Part shown: piece by piece, positions 47,258 through 60,300 of the stretch
Position numbering within the stretch: position 1 is the stretch's first letter
Layout of the letters: the number at the start of each line of letters is the position of its first letter
NCBI RefSeq assembly: GCF_002775205.1
Contig: NC_036458.1
Span: forward strand, 2,820,560 to 2,884,559
Length of the DNA: 64,000 nt
Source of the DNA: Xiphophorus maculatus
Taxonomy: Eukaryota > Chordata > Actinopteri > Cyprinodontiformes > Poeciliidae
Reading direction: 5' to 3'
The notes under the pieces: model-generated
The model's database searches: none
The model's input: the letters and a program-made list of their open reading frames with translations, nothing else
What the model was told of the DNA's origin: nothing
Position numbers and translations under genes: made by a program

Positions 47258-50081
47258 CTGCAGAGAACAGGTGGAAAACTATGAGGAACCCAGAGACATG
47301 ATAAAGCATATGAGGTGCAGTTTGTAAAGTTACACAGTAAAAAAATGAACAGCAATATTTTTGACTTATTTAGCCTGCCATAGAAAAAAAAAGTAGATTC
47401 ATTTTTCAGTCATAATGTTATTCATATATTTATGAATATATGAATAACTTCCTCCTCATGTGGTGGAGGAGGAAGGAAGTTGCTTCTTGATCAAGAAGTT
47501 ATATGTCACTCATATATTCATAAATATATGTCATTTATTTATTTACTAATATATGAATGGCACATTTATTATGAACCATAATAAATACAGTTGTTTATTA
47601 TGAACCATAATAAATGTGAGTTCTATACCTCAAGTCTGAACCCAAAGTGATCCGCACCATCTCAGTAAGCGCATGCGCATGGCGTAGCGGACTCACGGCT
47701 TAGAGATCAGCAAAAATATGAGGGCATTCTTTGCGGTGTTCGAGACAAAGACATTCACTTCTGTCGAAATCGGCCCGTATGAGATGGGGAATGAAAATAT
47801 GTCCGACGATGTGGACAAACTGCCTCCGATCTCACTACGATATAGTTAGTGAACATGAAGAGCGCACACCGTGGAGGGGCTTCGCAGCCTGAAATCCACG
47901 GACGCATACAATCAATGTTGAAACGGATTTGTAAAGGACGAACGGACCTGTCGTGTGAGTGTGAAAGCTCTGGTGACTGGCAGCGTAAGTACATGTAGTA
48001 ACATACATGTAGGCTACATGTCTGTCTTACCTTGTAGACAAAAGCTACTAAGCTTATTTTGCTAGTTTGGCAGTAAGTACTACAGTAAATATCACTTATG
48101 TTTATCTTAGCACCACACAGAGGTGGGTACAACACTCAAAATGTATAATTGAATTATATTTTTAATGTACCTATATTGTTTTTAAGTTAGGAAGTAGGGG
48201 AGAACTAGTGGCTTGCTTATTGTTGCCATAGTAACTGCCTGCCAAGATAGCTGTCAGTTACGGATGTGTGACGTCACATAATACCTACGTATTAACAAGT
48301 TAAATTAAATATATAGTTTGCAAACTAATTCATATTTAGTTCAGAACTAAATATTTAGTTCCATTTTACATATTCATTTTGCTAACTAAATATTGAGCCC
48401 CAAATTAAGTATTTATTTTTTAACTAAATATGTAGTTCCAAACTAAACATTTAATTTCTTATCTAAGCATTTAATTTTCAAACTAAATATTTAATTTAAT
48501 AACTAAATATTTAGGTTGCTAGCAAAATATTTAGCTATTATGCAAATTAGCCTGCCGATAAGCGCAGGTGGAATATCAAAATAAAAGCTGGGTTTTACGG
48601 ACCTCTATATAAATCCCGCCGCTGGCCGAAATGAAAAGCTTCATTCTTCGCTCCATTTGCGGGTTTTCTTATATATATAATTGATTCTTTTGCTCTTGAC
48701 ATGTCCAGCTTGAAAAATAGGACGTGCAGTTTTAGGTGCTATCTAAATGTTTATTCATGTCTCTATAGCAACAGTTTCTGCATCAACATACGGCTTTGGT
48801 CAAGCCAGAACACTTCCGGTTCATGTTGAGCTGCTAAGAACGTTTTTACCCAATCAATATATTGATTCATTTGTTTATAAATAATTTTGTTTTACGAATG
48901 AATAAAGAAGAAGCGTTAAAATTCGACAGCCGCTGTAAACCGCAAGTTTTTAGGGTTGGCAGTAGTGAATCTTGATACAGAAACTTAAGGCATCACTAAA
49001 CATCTGTTAAAACCGCGTTTTCAAGTAACACGTTGGAAAAGAGTCGATGATTAAAAAAAAAAAACAAAATAAAAGTTGAGCAACGATTCCTCAAGACGCA
49101 GCGTTTATATTCTCTGCAAGCTGCATATTTAGGTAATATTCATAAGATATCTAGTTTTGCAAACCAAATATTTATTCACCATTTAATTAGTTAGAACTTT
49201 GGATGTTTGGTTTTTAACTTTGATGTTTATAAATGAATAACATGATGAAATAGTTTTTTTTTTCTCTATGACAGGCTAAATAAAAAATATTGCTCTAAAT
49301 TTCTTACTGTGTAACTTTGCAAAAAGCGCCCCATAAAACCAAACATCAGAACCTGCTGTGTCTCTGACCCAGTTCAGTTCGTCAGAATCGGTCCATCGAT
49401 TTATCCGTAGATTTCAATTTGAATTTAGTTTCCAGAACTTCACACAAATATTTTCCAACTGGTCGACCCTGTTTGATACCCAACCCGCTCCAACAAACAA
49501 CAGAACCCTAATTTAATTCGGACTAGAGAAACAGGGTCACGGTTCTGTTTCGTCCGGACTTTCCGGTTTTCTGAACTCGGTACCTGGCCCGTGTAACTGT
49601 AGGTACCAGTCACGTGATCCGATCTGATTATGAATCAGCAGGCTTACAATGAAGTACCGGGTCCAGAACCAGACGGACTCAGTCTCATAAGAATGAATCC
49701 GAACCGAACCGAACCACTCCGGGCCGAGGACCAGGAGAACATGTGGAGGAGTTGATGGGCGGAGGAGGCCTCATTGAGCATGCTCACAACCGTTTCCATT
49801 ATGATGCAGCAGTCAAACATAAAGTCCGGCCCGGTTCGGTTCGTTTCACCTTCTCGGTATCTCTTCAGCGGCTCCTCCTGTCTGCGCCTGACCGACCTCT
49901 TCCCTGCGGCGCGCAGAGCCGCAAGGCTGCAGCAGCAGCGGAGCCGAGCACCCCTCCTCTGCTGCGGCCTGCGGAGCTCCGAACCTCCCGGAGGAAGAAG
50001 AGGAGGAGGAGGAAGACGAGGAGGAGCAGCTGAGCAGGAGGAAGATGGAGGAGAGATGGAGGAGAAAGGTGCGGGCCTTAC
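47258..50081 (-). other. mapt: mapt intron 1 with AT-rich tandem repeat
   Basis: The intron lies between the non-coding first exon and the exon with the start codon. Bases 48300-48540 carry imperfect copies of AACTAAATATTTAGTT. An ATGCAAAT octamer (48540-48547) and TATATAAAT (48606-48614) follow. Open frames at 47755-48135 have no support. I see no other gene in the intron. Confidence 0.5.
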
Positions 50082-50170
50082 CTCCTGCTGCTGCTGCTGC
50101 TGCGGTTCCGTCTGCTGCTCCACCCTGCTGCCGCTCCGAGGAAGAAGGGAGGGGTCGCTGTTACCATAGC
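50082..50170 (-). other. mapt: mapt non-coding first exon (CAG-rich 5' UTR) and promoter area
   Basis: On the minus strand, (CAG)n-rich sequence ends CAGCAGCAGGAG|GTAAGG, a good donor at 50081, and joins the exon beginning GAGCAAAGATGG at 47257. CpG-rich DNA from about 49850 to 50170 fits a promoter. The upstream boundary is a guess. Confidence 0.55.
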
Positions 50171-50282
50171 AACCACGCAGCATCACTAAGGCACATGTTT
50201 CCGAGGAAGTGATGTCATCTAAGGACCAATTCCATTTCCTCTGACACGTTTCTGTCCTGAACAACTGTAGACGAGTTCGGAC

Positions 50283-50500
50283 CAGGAACCCAAGAGACTG
50301 GAGAACGTTGAGCCGACTGGAGAACGTTCAGCCGACTGGAGAACGTTGAGCCGACTGGAGAACCGTCAGCCGACTGGAGAACCGTCAGCCGACTGGAGAA
50401 CCATCAGCCGACAGGAGAACGTTGAGCCGACTGGAGAATCGTCAGCCGACTGGAGAATCGTCAGCCGATTGGTTGAACGTTCAGCTGACTGGAGAACCTT
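50283..50500. repeat. Minisatellite upstream of mapt, unit about 19 bp
   Basis: Roughly ten copies of GCCGACTGGAGAACGTTGA, with GAACCGTCA and GAATCGTCA variants, lie just upstream of the first mapt exon. Confidence 0.9.
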
Positions 50501-51038
50501 GAAATAACTTTTTTTTATATACATATTGGAATATATTTCCTGATTATTTATTGATTCTCTCTGCTGAATAGTTTTAGACTTTGAGGTCCAACCGGTCGCA
50601 TCGTCATGGTAACCCCGTCATCTGTCTGTTGTTCTCCACTGTGACTTCAGAGACCCAGTAAAAACAGGAGACCGAGCTGCATTCTGATTGTGTCCACCAG
50701 GTGTCAGTGTTACCCTGAGCAACAGAGCTGCTGTGTAACATTTGGACATATCTGATCTATTTCATTCAATAATTGTTTCTTACACTGACAAGAACATAGT
50801 TTTGAACTAATTTGCATTATAAATTAGCCTCCAGTTTTTAATTTGAGATGAGATTGATTGTATCTATAGTAACGTGGCGTAATAATAACAAAAACTCTTT
50901 CAAGAATTTGAATCAATATGAGTTACAACATTTCATTCCCCTTTGGGATCAATAAAGTGTTTTTTATTTGAATGTTATTTTGGTAATTTAAACTGAATTA
51001 AGGTTTTGTAATTGGTTAGCTGCCAGAGACTGAAGCTA

Positions 51039-51416
51039 CACTGCAAAAACACAACATCGTAGGGTGTTGTTTTTATATAGTTTCTTGCGCAAATGTCTTG
51101 ATTATTAAGATTAAAATTGAGAGAAAACTAACTTACATGTAACTTTTTATCAAGGTGTGGAATCGTATTTTTAGTAAATAATTCCATTATATGGATTTAA
51201 AAAAGTACTAGTTCCACTTACAGATTATTTCACTTATAGCAAGATATTTTTCCCATTTTATAAGTGAAAAAACCTGCCAGTAAAACAAATAATTTTTTTA
51301 TCCATATTGACTTAAAATAAGATGAAGAATAAGTTAGTTTTGTATCATTTCAACTGTAGATATTTGCACTAGAAACTAGACTAAAATACTTGGTAAAATT
51401 GAGTGTTTTTACAGTG
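51039..51416. mobile_element. Palindromic MITE copy D
   Basis: Begins CACTGCAAAAACACAACATC, has the inner arms TTTCACTTATAGCAAGATA and TTTTATAAGTGAAA, and ends CTTGGTAAAATTGAGTGTTTTTACAGTG. Length is about 380 bp, the family standard. Confidence 0.75.
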
Positions 51417-53279
51417 TTATTTATTGGCATAATGGTGCTTTAACAAGGCAGGAGGTCTTCAAAAGCACTGGTACATTTTTTTCTAGTTGGAGATCTGCTG
51501 TAGGATTCTACATAATCTGTAAAGTGTTTACTTCCACTGGAGCTGAAGTGCATTCAATTGACTGCTGGAGACAGATGAGAGGCAACAGGCACAGGCATTT
51601 CATGACTGAAGACGACATCGAGTGGTACAAAAATACACGACTGAGATTGAGGATAAAATAATTGAGGTGTGACAGTTGTGGCTCAAGGGATGGTGAGGGG
51701 CTAGGTGAGGTGCATGAGAAGAACTTTTTCCTGAACTGAACCCAAAAAATATATTCAGTTTAGTCCCGGCTTCCACTGATCAAATCCTCCTTTTCTTCCT
51801 CCTTGAGCACGCATCTGTAATAAGGTTCTGCTCCTCTTGTTTGTTTTTGTATATCCCCACAGACTTTCTGTGATCATCTCCTCATGGATTTTTAAATTTT
51901 TTTCCCCCACTGAAAAATGGGTTTAAACACAGATCAAATAAAGACCAAACTCTGACCTCCCTTGCTTAGTGAGATAATCTCAGATTAACGACCCTGTTGT
52001 TTTAAAGTTTGCATAAACTCCACCTCACCTGATTGTTGCTGCGGTTTCAGATGAACGAATCAAGCACTGCTCAAACATCATTAGAAGGAGTTTAATCTGA
52101 CATGAACAACACAAAGTTTATACAGTAAATGCAGCAGCTTTTAATCAATCAATAAATCAATCAATCAATCAGTCAGTCAGTCATTAGCTTGATAATCACT
52201 CACATTGTTAGGCACAGGAACACAGTTCAGAAAAAAGGAGGAAGAGAAGCAGTTTTCATCCTGAGTTTCTTTCTAGACACCTACTGACTAAGGTTACTAT
52301 GGTTACTACCAGTTTTCTCAGGACCGACCAGAACTGGGTCGGGTTAGTTTATCGACTAATGGACTCAACTGGGCCCAGACGTGCAAAAATATCATACAGT
52401 TTATCAGAACAAAACGGGATGTAAACAGAGTCGATAAAGTGCAAAAACTACGATGGCCACGTAATCGGGTAAAGAGCTGGGTGGTTACATCAAAATACAG
52501 AATATCACAGCAAAATTACTGTAATACTAAAGTAATATTACTGTAATACAAAAGTAATATCACTGTAATTACAGATTACTAACGCAATAACACTCATATC
52601 TCTGTAATACCTCACGAGTATCACTGTAATATCAATATTACTGTAAGGAAAACAAATCTGACAAGTTGAATAAAGTGCAAAAACGATCAAAAAATTCAAC
52701 TCATGGTTACACTGTAAAACTGAAAATTACTATAATAACTGCGGACACTGAAGTAATGCTGCAACGTTACAGTAGTAATACTGTACTGTTACTGCTATGG
52801 GTGTAGTAACACTGCAATAATAATAATAGTGCATTCCACAGTGTGATGAAGGATTATTGGTACCAGAATATTCATCTCTGGATGAAGATTTGGGGACACA
52901 GGAAGTGCAGTGACATCACATCCTGCAGGACAAATAAGACAAGTAGATACAAAACCTGAGAGGGAATCTGAATCCGTAAAACCCTATTCCGACTGTCGGG
53001 TCAGTTCTGGTTCTGGACCAAACTTTTGACCTTGAGCCTCCAGCTTGGAGGTGCGGTGCTGAGCCTCCCTGTTTCCTGGTTCCAGCGGATCATTCGGGTT
53101 CATGGAGATAAATCAAGCGGAACGCCCGTGTTAGCCGCGGCCCACCGGGTTCACGGGTCCGACTGCCGCTGACCTTCTCCCCAGAGCTCCTCAGCGCCTG
53201 GACGGCGGCAGGAAACTGTGAAGAGCTGGATTTTGTCAGCAGGAAACAGAGCGGTGAGGAGGAGGAGGAGACCTGATTT

Positions 53280-53885
53280 TAGGCCAAGGATGTTCAAAGT
53301 AGGTCCGGGGGCCGTTTGTGTCCCTTGAGCTGAATTTTTGCGGCCCGCCTGATCACAAATTTTTCTTTTCTTTTCAAACTACTCCTTTCCATTCAAAACT
53401 TCTGTGTTAAAATGTGTTCATTTTAAACTGTATAGTGAATCAAATACAAAGCTATAATAGAAAGAATAAATTTGACTTTTGAATTAAAATCTACTTACAA
53501 AATAAATGCTATATGCAAGACTTTTTTTTCTCCATGCTTTGTTGTCATGGTAACTTAGACAACATTTACTCATTGACTTGCACTCTAAAGTACAGCAAGC
53601 CTGGTTTTAATTGGTGTATTAAACTAAAAACACAAGTGGTTTAAAAGTTATTCTGTTTTTATTGCTGACAAAAGATGATTAATTTTTCAAGCTTTTTTCA
53701 TTCAAGTCCAGAATAATAAGTTTTGGATCTACAATCCCATTACAAAAACAAAAATGTATTGTTAAATTAAAATAGTCGATGGTAAGTTATGGTTGAGTAG
53801 CTAAAAAAGTTTTTAAAATAATATTTGAATACCTTTGAGTTGACAATTTTGGCCCATGTGACGAAAGGTTTGGACACCCCTGTTC
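53280..53885. mobile_element. hAT (Charlie-like) non-autonomous element
   Basis: The left end 'GGATGTTCAAAGTAGGTCCGGGGGCC' and right end 'AAAGGTTTGGACACCCCTG' resemble degraded hAT ends of the CAGGGGTGTCCAAAC type. The body carries CGGCCCGCCTGATCACAAATTTTTC and AT-rich text, with no transposase. Confidence 0.55.
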
Positions 53886-54381
53886 TAGCTGTTCAGAGTT
53901 AGCTTTAGCTGCAGTAGTTTGGGAAAGATTCAAATGTGGAAACCTCCTTGCTTATGATTCCCGACTATCAGAACCTAACAGAACCTTTATAAGTTTGTGC
54001 TTTGATGTGGCAGAACAGAACCAAGCTCAGCATGATCCTTAACAGCAACACAAACCAAAGAACCAGGCTTCACATGTTCAGCAGCACCCCCTGCTGGCCC
54101 GCAACAGAAAAAGCTGGTGATTACTATTATACACACACACACACACACACCTGATCAATAAATACATGAACGTAGCTGCCTGGTGCGTCATGTGACCCGT
54201 TAAAAGCAGCTGAGTCATGGAGTCCAATGATTGGTCAACTTGTGAGCCAATCAGAGTCTAGACTGACAGTTTTCCTTCTGATTGGCCTCGCAGACGCTTG
54301 TCCTGCGCTGTGATTGGTCCAATCCAGGTGACTGATTGGTGATGGTTCACATCAGAGGCTGTGATTGGACGGGGCGGCGTG

Positions 54382-57300
54382 TCAGAGGTTAGAGGACTGT
54401 TTGATGCTGTGGAAGGATACCCTGCTGGGTGACGTGGGCAGCGACGTGGCGCGGACCGTCCGGCTGCGGATGGAGTGACGGTCGTGCCAACGTATCCAAC
54501 GCTTCTTCACAGTGGAGCGCACCTGGAAGCAGACGGACAGGTGGACAGGTAAATCACACGCTCACGCTCAGAACCAAGTGATGCTCACCACATAACCTCT
54601 GGGTTAGTTTCAGAGTTTGGTAGTAACTAGTTACATTTATTCAATTAAATCTACTGGGTAACTTTTTTGAAAAAAATATTAATTGTTCTGATTAGCAATT
54701 TTATTATGAAGTATTTTTACTCTTACTTGAGTAAAAATACAGAGACACAGCTGCAGTTTCTGTTAAAGTTTCATAAGTTTATTACTTAAAGAAATTGATT
54801 TGAGAAAATGTTCTTTTTCCTGATCAAGTTACTTTTAGTTACTAATATGAATTGTCATTTTGGTCCTTAAAATACCTAAATTTCCCTTTAAATGTATATT
54901 TTGGTTCCTCTGATGATGTCATTTTTAAATATGAAATGATTGATAATTTGATCAGCTACTCAGTACTAGAATATACTTTTTTTACTCTTACTTGAGTAAT
55001 TTCTTGACGGCTACTTTTTACTTTTACTTGGGTATAATTTTTGGATTCTCTAACCAGCTCTGGTTAGTTTAAATTAAACTGACGTTAACCGGCTTTAACG
55101 TCATGGGGACTGATAATCTTCCCAACAACTTGCAGTTCTGTTTTATGATAAACTAGGGCTAAAACAACAAATTATTTCAGTCATTGATTAATCCAACTAA
55201 TCTGATAATTGATTCATCGGACAAAATATTTGGCACGTTCTGCAGCTTATTCTGTTTTCTGCTATATGATATCCTGTTGTAAAATGTTTTAATGTTTTCT
55301 GAATTTGTAGTTTATAGTTTTGGCTTAGGTATAGCTCTCAATATGTTGTTTCTTCAGCAAATGACATTTTTGAGTTAATTAATTGATTTATCACAATTAA
55401 TCTGATTAATTGCTTCAGTCCTCATATAAAGTTGTTTTTCCCAGGTTGTTGCTTTCATGGTTGCTCTGCTTTGCTCTCTGGAATCAGTTTGTTTTCATTT
55501 GAGTTGGGAAAACTTCTGTGGGTGGAAATTTATCTTGAATTACCTCACTGTTGAGGAAACAGTAGAAGACGGAGACGAAGAAGCCCTGCAGAGACAGACA
55601 GAGGGACGTTAGCTCAGATAAACAGACTGCTGTTCATACAGTTTGATCAACAGAACCCAGTCATGATCTGACAGGAAACTATTGAACTTTATTTCTCTGA
55701 ACTAAAGAACTACCCAGCTCCACTTATACCACAGTGGAGCTGACCAGATTGGGTCAGAGTCTTAAACTCTGACCCAATCTGTTTGAATGGCTCTGGAGAA
55801 TTTCCAGATGTTGCTGCAGCGGTTCATCCTGACCAGAACCAGGAACACGGACCGACACAGAAGAGGCTGCTTCCTGGAGGATGTTTGTCTGCAGCCTCAG
55901 ATTTTAAATGGTTAGAGGAAACTCAACGAACCTGGAAAGACTCCAGGATGGAGTTAAAGTAGATGAAGACGACCTGAGCCACTTCGTCTTCTCCTCCTGG
56001 ATTCACAAAGAAAAGCATGTAGGTGATTCCCAGCAGAGGCAGCAGCACCAGTGTGGCCTTCACCGCCTTTCTGCAGGGCACAGGAGAAAACGACTGCATT
56101 TACTGGAAAGTTTTAACTACATTTACTGGACATGTTCAACTGCAGTCATTGGAAATGTTCAACATATTTACCGGAGCTATTAAACTACATGCACTAAAAA
56201 TATGTTCACTACATTCTAGTTTCACTGAAAAAATACATCTGGGCTCACTGGAAATGTGCTACTGGTTTCACTATAAATATTGTGATCTAATTGGAAATAT
56301 TTATTTGCATTTGCTGGAAATTCTCTGCTGGTTTCACTGTAAATATTTAAGTGGATTGAGTGGATACTTTCTACTGGACTTCTGGCTTCATTGGAAAGAT
56401 TTTGTCCTTCAATATATTCCACTGGAGCCACTGGTAAGCCTCACCTGTGGGAGGGTTTGTTCATACCTGTATTGGATGGTCTCTGAGGTGGTCGACGCCC
56501 TCAGTTTGGTCATCAGAATCCGAACGATGTTGAACAGGAAGACGAAGTTAATCTGAGGAGAAACCAAGATGTTTGGACTTTATAGAAAATCTGCTGTAAA
56601 TATGAATCTTGATTTGATATTTCTGTATTTTTTCTTGAGGCCTGGAGGTGAGGGGAAGGTGAAGGTTCAGAAACCTTTTGGGTTTAAGGTAGACTGGAAA
56701 GATTAAAAATGCACTGGTGCCATTAAAAGAAGACTTTCTGCTCGGGTTGGCTGAGCTTAAGGTAGACATTATAGATTAAAAGTGATTGTTGATTGGGTTT
56801 AAGGTGGACTGAGTTTGTTCTTACCAGCAGGACCAGGATCATAGGACCTTGGTAGATGTAATCCGTATAAACACCTGTCTTTTTGCCAAACCAGCACCTG
56901 GAATTCAATCAGGAGCCAATCAGATGAAGAAGGTGCGGTCTTTAAGAAAGTGACATCATAACCCATTGATTTTTCTTTATGTTGGCTGCATCACATCGAA
57001 AACTGCTCTTAGCTTGACTGGAAAGTGTTTATTGAGATCACAAACAATCAAGCTGCTGTCATGTGACATCAGACAGGTACAGGTGTGTTAAATCCACCTG
57101 AGGAGAGGACAGAAGATCAAAACAGTTGAGCAACTCACTTCTCATTGTCGTAGTACAGCTTCCCAAAAGCCCACGCCACGATGATGGGAAACGGAATGCC
57201 TGGAAGCAGAAAGACAGGTGGACAGGTGAGCTGAGAGGGCAGACAGGTAGATTAATTTGTTGTGAAGTCTGACAGGTGTAGAGAGAGACAGGTAACCAAT

Positions 57301-60300
57301 CAGCTGGTCAAAAATGTGAAGCGGTACACCTCGTTCACACAGACAGGTAAACAGGTAGACAGGTGAACCGACCCCAGCCGATGCAGATGAACATCCACTT
57401 TCTGAGTTTGTCGGTGGAGTAGGTGAGCACCACGGCGGTGTGCAGGTAGCATCCTTCCCCAAACATCCAGAAGAAGTTGGTCACATGGAAGTAGTTGTAG
57501 GCTGCCGTCACCAACCTGCACCACACCTGAGGAGGAAGAGGAGGATGAGGAAGAGAAGGAAGGTTCGTTTCCATTTTCAAAATGGCCGCCATGCTTGTAA
57601 TGGAGGGAATATGTTTACACTGAAATCGGCAGCAGCTATTAACCACAGCCAACCAAAAAAAGTTAGGCGTCTTAGCGGACGCTAACGCTAACCATTAAGG
57701 CGACTGTCTCTCTATTTGAGTCAAACATCATCTTCTTCCAGTTAACTACTGGTGTGACACTTTCAAACAACAAAGTCCTTATTTTCAGTTTTGGCATCTG
57801 ATTTTATGGCAATATTTTGGTTTGAAAGGCTCATAAACTGGCGGCCATCTTGAAAAATGGCCATCATCCTGACATTTAAGTGGTAAATGGAAAATATGAA
57901 GAACATCTGACCTGAGGGGAGAGCATATACATTTTTATGCTTTCATCCACACTTTTAAGGTTTTTACAGAGTGGCTGTCACCTGGTTGCTCTCGGTAACT
58001 GAGGGGTTCATGGTTAACTGGACGATGAACCAGGTGGCGTTCCTCAGGATGAAGGCTGAGATCAGATTCCAGTGAATGATGTTCCTCAGACAGCGGATGC
58101 TCCTGGAACAGACAATATGCACCTGTGTCTTTAAAGAGGCAGAATTATGTGTTTTCCAGGCATATGTTGTCACTTTATTGCATAATCACGTAAGTTTATT
58201 AACTTCAGTCGTCATAAAAAAGCTACATACTTTTACGTCCTAATTTAACAGCTTTAAATTGGTTCTGTCTCTTTAAAACTCCTGCTCTTCCTGAAACTCC
58301 GCCTTCAGGAAGTCATCACAACATGGCTCCTCTATTAACTCTCTAACAACGTTTTTACCAGCGTTGCTCTGAGAAGAAGCTCCTATAATGAGCTCAGCAG
58401 ATATGCAGTTCCACCAAGTGTTTGCTAATTGCTGCGGGCTAGTCTGAAGGAGCTGAATGGTTGTCATGGAGATTAAAGTATTTCTCCAACATGAAAGAAT
58501 CAAATCGATACTCCAGGTATACTTTAAAAGAGGGAATAACATTATAGCATGATATAAAGCTACAATTTTACATAACACTGTCCCTTTAAAACACCTGCAA
58601 CCCCCTGAATATGTGGTTACTAAAGGCTTCAAACTGAATTTCCTGGCTGCTACCAGGTTACCAACGTAACCAACACGCTAACCTTGAGGTGCAAAAACAG
58701 AGAGGTGAGTTACCTGAGTCTCATGAAGAGCATGAAGGCGAGCAGCAAAGCCCCCAGAGAGATGCAGTGACCCAGGTAGTTGATGATCACGGCCACATGG
58801 TAGTGAACTTTACTCTTCCTCTGAAAACACAGAGACCATCTTTAACATCAGAGCTGCTCTGAGATCAGATCCTCAGGATGACTTCATCTGAGTTTTCTGG
58901 TTCAGCTCAGATAAAACTGGGTCAAACTTACAGCTTCAGTCCAGCGCTATAATAGTTTTAAAAATTATTATCATAGTTTAGTTTTATTTTGGTGTGAATT
59001 TTTGTTCACCAGTAGGAAGCATCAGAACCGCCAGATCACATGACTCAGGTCACATGACACGGAAGATGACTCACTCAGGTGCGGCAACAGGGACTCGGTG
59101 ACCAGCTGTTCGAGTCTCTGACTTATTTCTTGTTTAATCAGTAATTTGACTGGCTGGTTATGAATAAAACTGTCTTATAATTAAACAATTATTTTGGTCG
59201 CTTTAATTAACCGGAGCTGATTAAGACAAAGTTCTGTCACCGAGTGGCTGTCAGAGCTCGTTAACAGAGATTGAATAAGCAGGATGTGACTGAAATGGAT
59301 TTATTCATTAAGTTATTGGCTAATTATAACCGAATGTAGTTATTACTTTTCTTCCGCTTCTTTTTCTTATTTAAAATAAACTGGCTAATTGGGCGCTTTA
59401 CGTTGCACTTTGTTGTGTCTCACTGAGAACTACAAAATTGTTTCTTGCACCCAAATTGTTCCTGCAACAAACAGGAAGTCGGCCATTTTGACACTGTTTT
59501 TTTTTCTATTTCAAGTGTTTGCATTTCAGTGAGCTCTGGTAGATCCTTCAAGCTTACTGGACAGTAATGTATTTGCACATTTGTTGCGCCCCCTGCTGGT
59601 CCCATATTGGACAAGAAAAGACCTTTAATTTATAATAGTCACACATTTGATGAGATTAACTAAAGATGTTATCGGATTGTACAAAACTACATCCCATATG
59701 TTCATGGGAAACATAAATTTATTACTCCATCTTTCCTTTTGTCTGATTAATGTACACAGGCACATTGAAGTGATTTATTTTCTTAGAAAATAGAAGTCAA
59801 CTCAAATACGCCTAGTAAAATGCAATTATACCATTTGTATCGGTTTTCTTTGTATTCTCTTCAAATCATATACTATTTTCACAATTACAACAAAAAACAG
59901 AAAGAAGAGAGAAATAAAAAAAACACCCTTCCCAAATTATTTCTTTTAGCACTTGCAAATGAGCTAATGGTACAGAACAATTTTGTTAGTTCTAGCTAAT
60001 CCTGTTAGCTCGTGCTAATCCTGTTAGCTCCTGCTGATGCTGTTGGCTTTAGCTTATGGTGTTAGCTTCAACTAATATAATAAACAGAAGATCACAAGCT
60101 GATCACATTTGTTTGCTTCAACAAATATTTTGTGTATAACAGCTCATGAAAAATTTGACTCAAGTCGTCGACCCAGCATGCATTGCACATGTGGACAAAT
60201 GGCGACCTCCATAGGCAAAAAATATAATAAAGAAATGTGATTTTGGAAGTAATTGTGAATTTTTAAACATATTCCAACCAATGACTTTCAGGTTAGTAAT

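Larger units (their letters stand above)
50501..54381. other. mapt-crhr1 intergenic DNA and crhr1 3' UTR
   Basis: It contains a LINE 3' tail (50900-50975), palindromic MITE copy D (51039-51416), an (ATCA)n run near 52145-52185 and a hAT-like repeat (53280-53885). There is also an (AC)n run near 54127-54150. The GC-rich block 53030-53275 stands out but has no recognisable coding frame and may belong to the crhr1 3' UTR. No further gene is supported. Confidence 0.5.

Noticed and set aside
47755-48135. 126-codon minus-strand frame in mapt intron 1
   Set aside because: No domain, no splice context, and located in repeat-like sequence.
49644-50264. 206-codon minus-strand frame with a Gln run upstream of tau
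   Set aside because: It overlaps the mapt first exon and promoter, reads CAG-rich UTR, has no domain and crosses the splice donor at 50081.
56023-56556. 177-codon plus-strand frame
   Set aside because: It is antisense to two crhr1 exons and crosses a degenerate tandem repeat.
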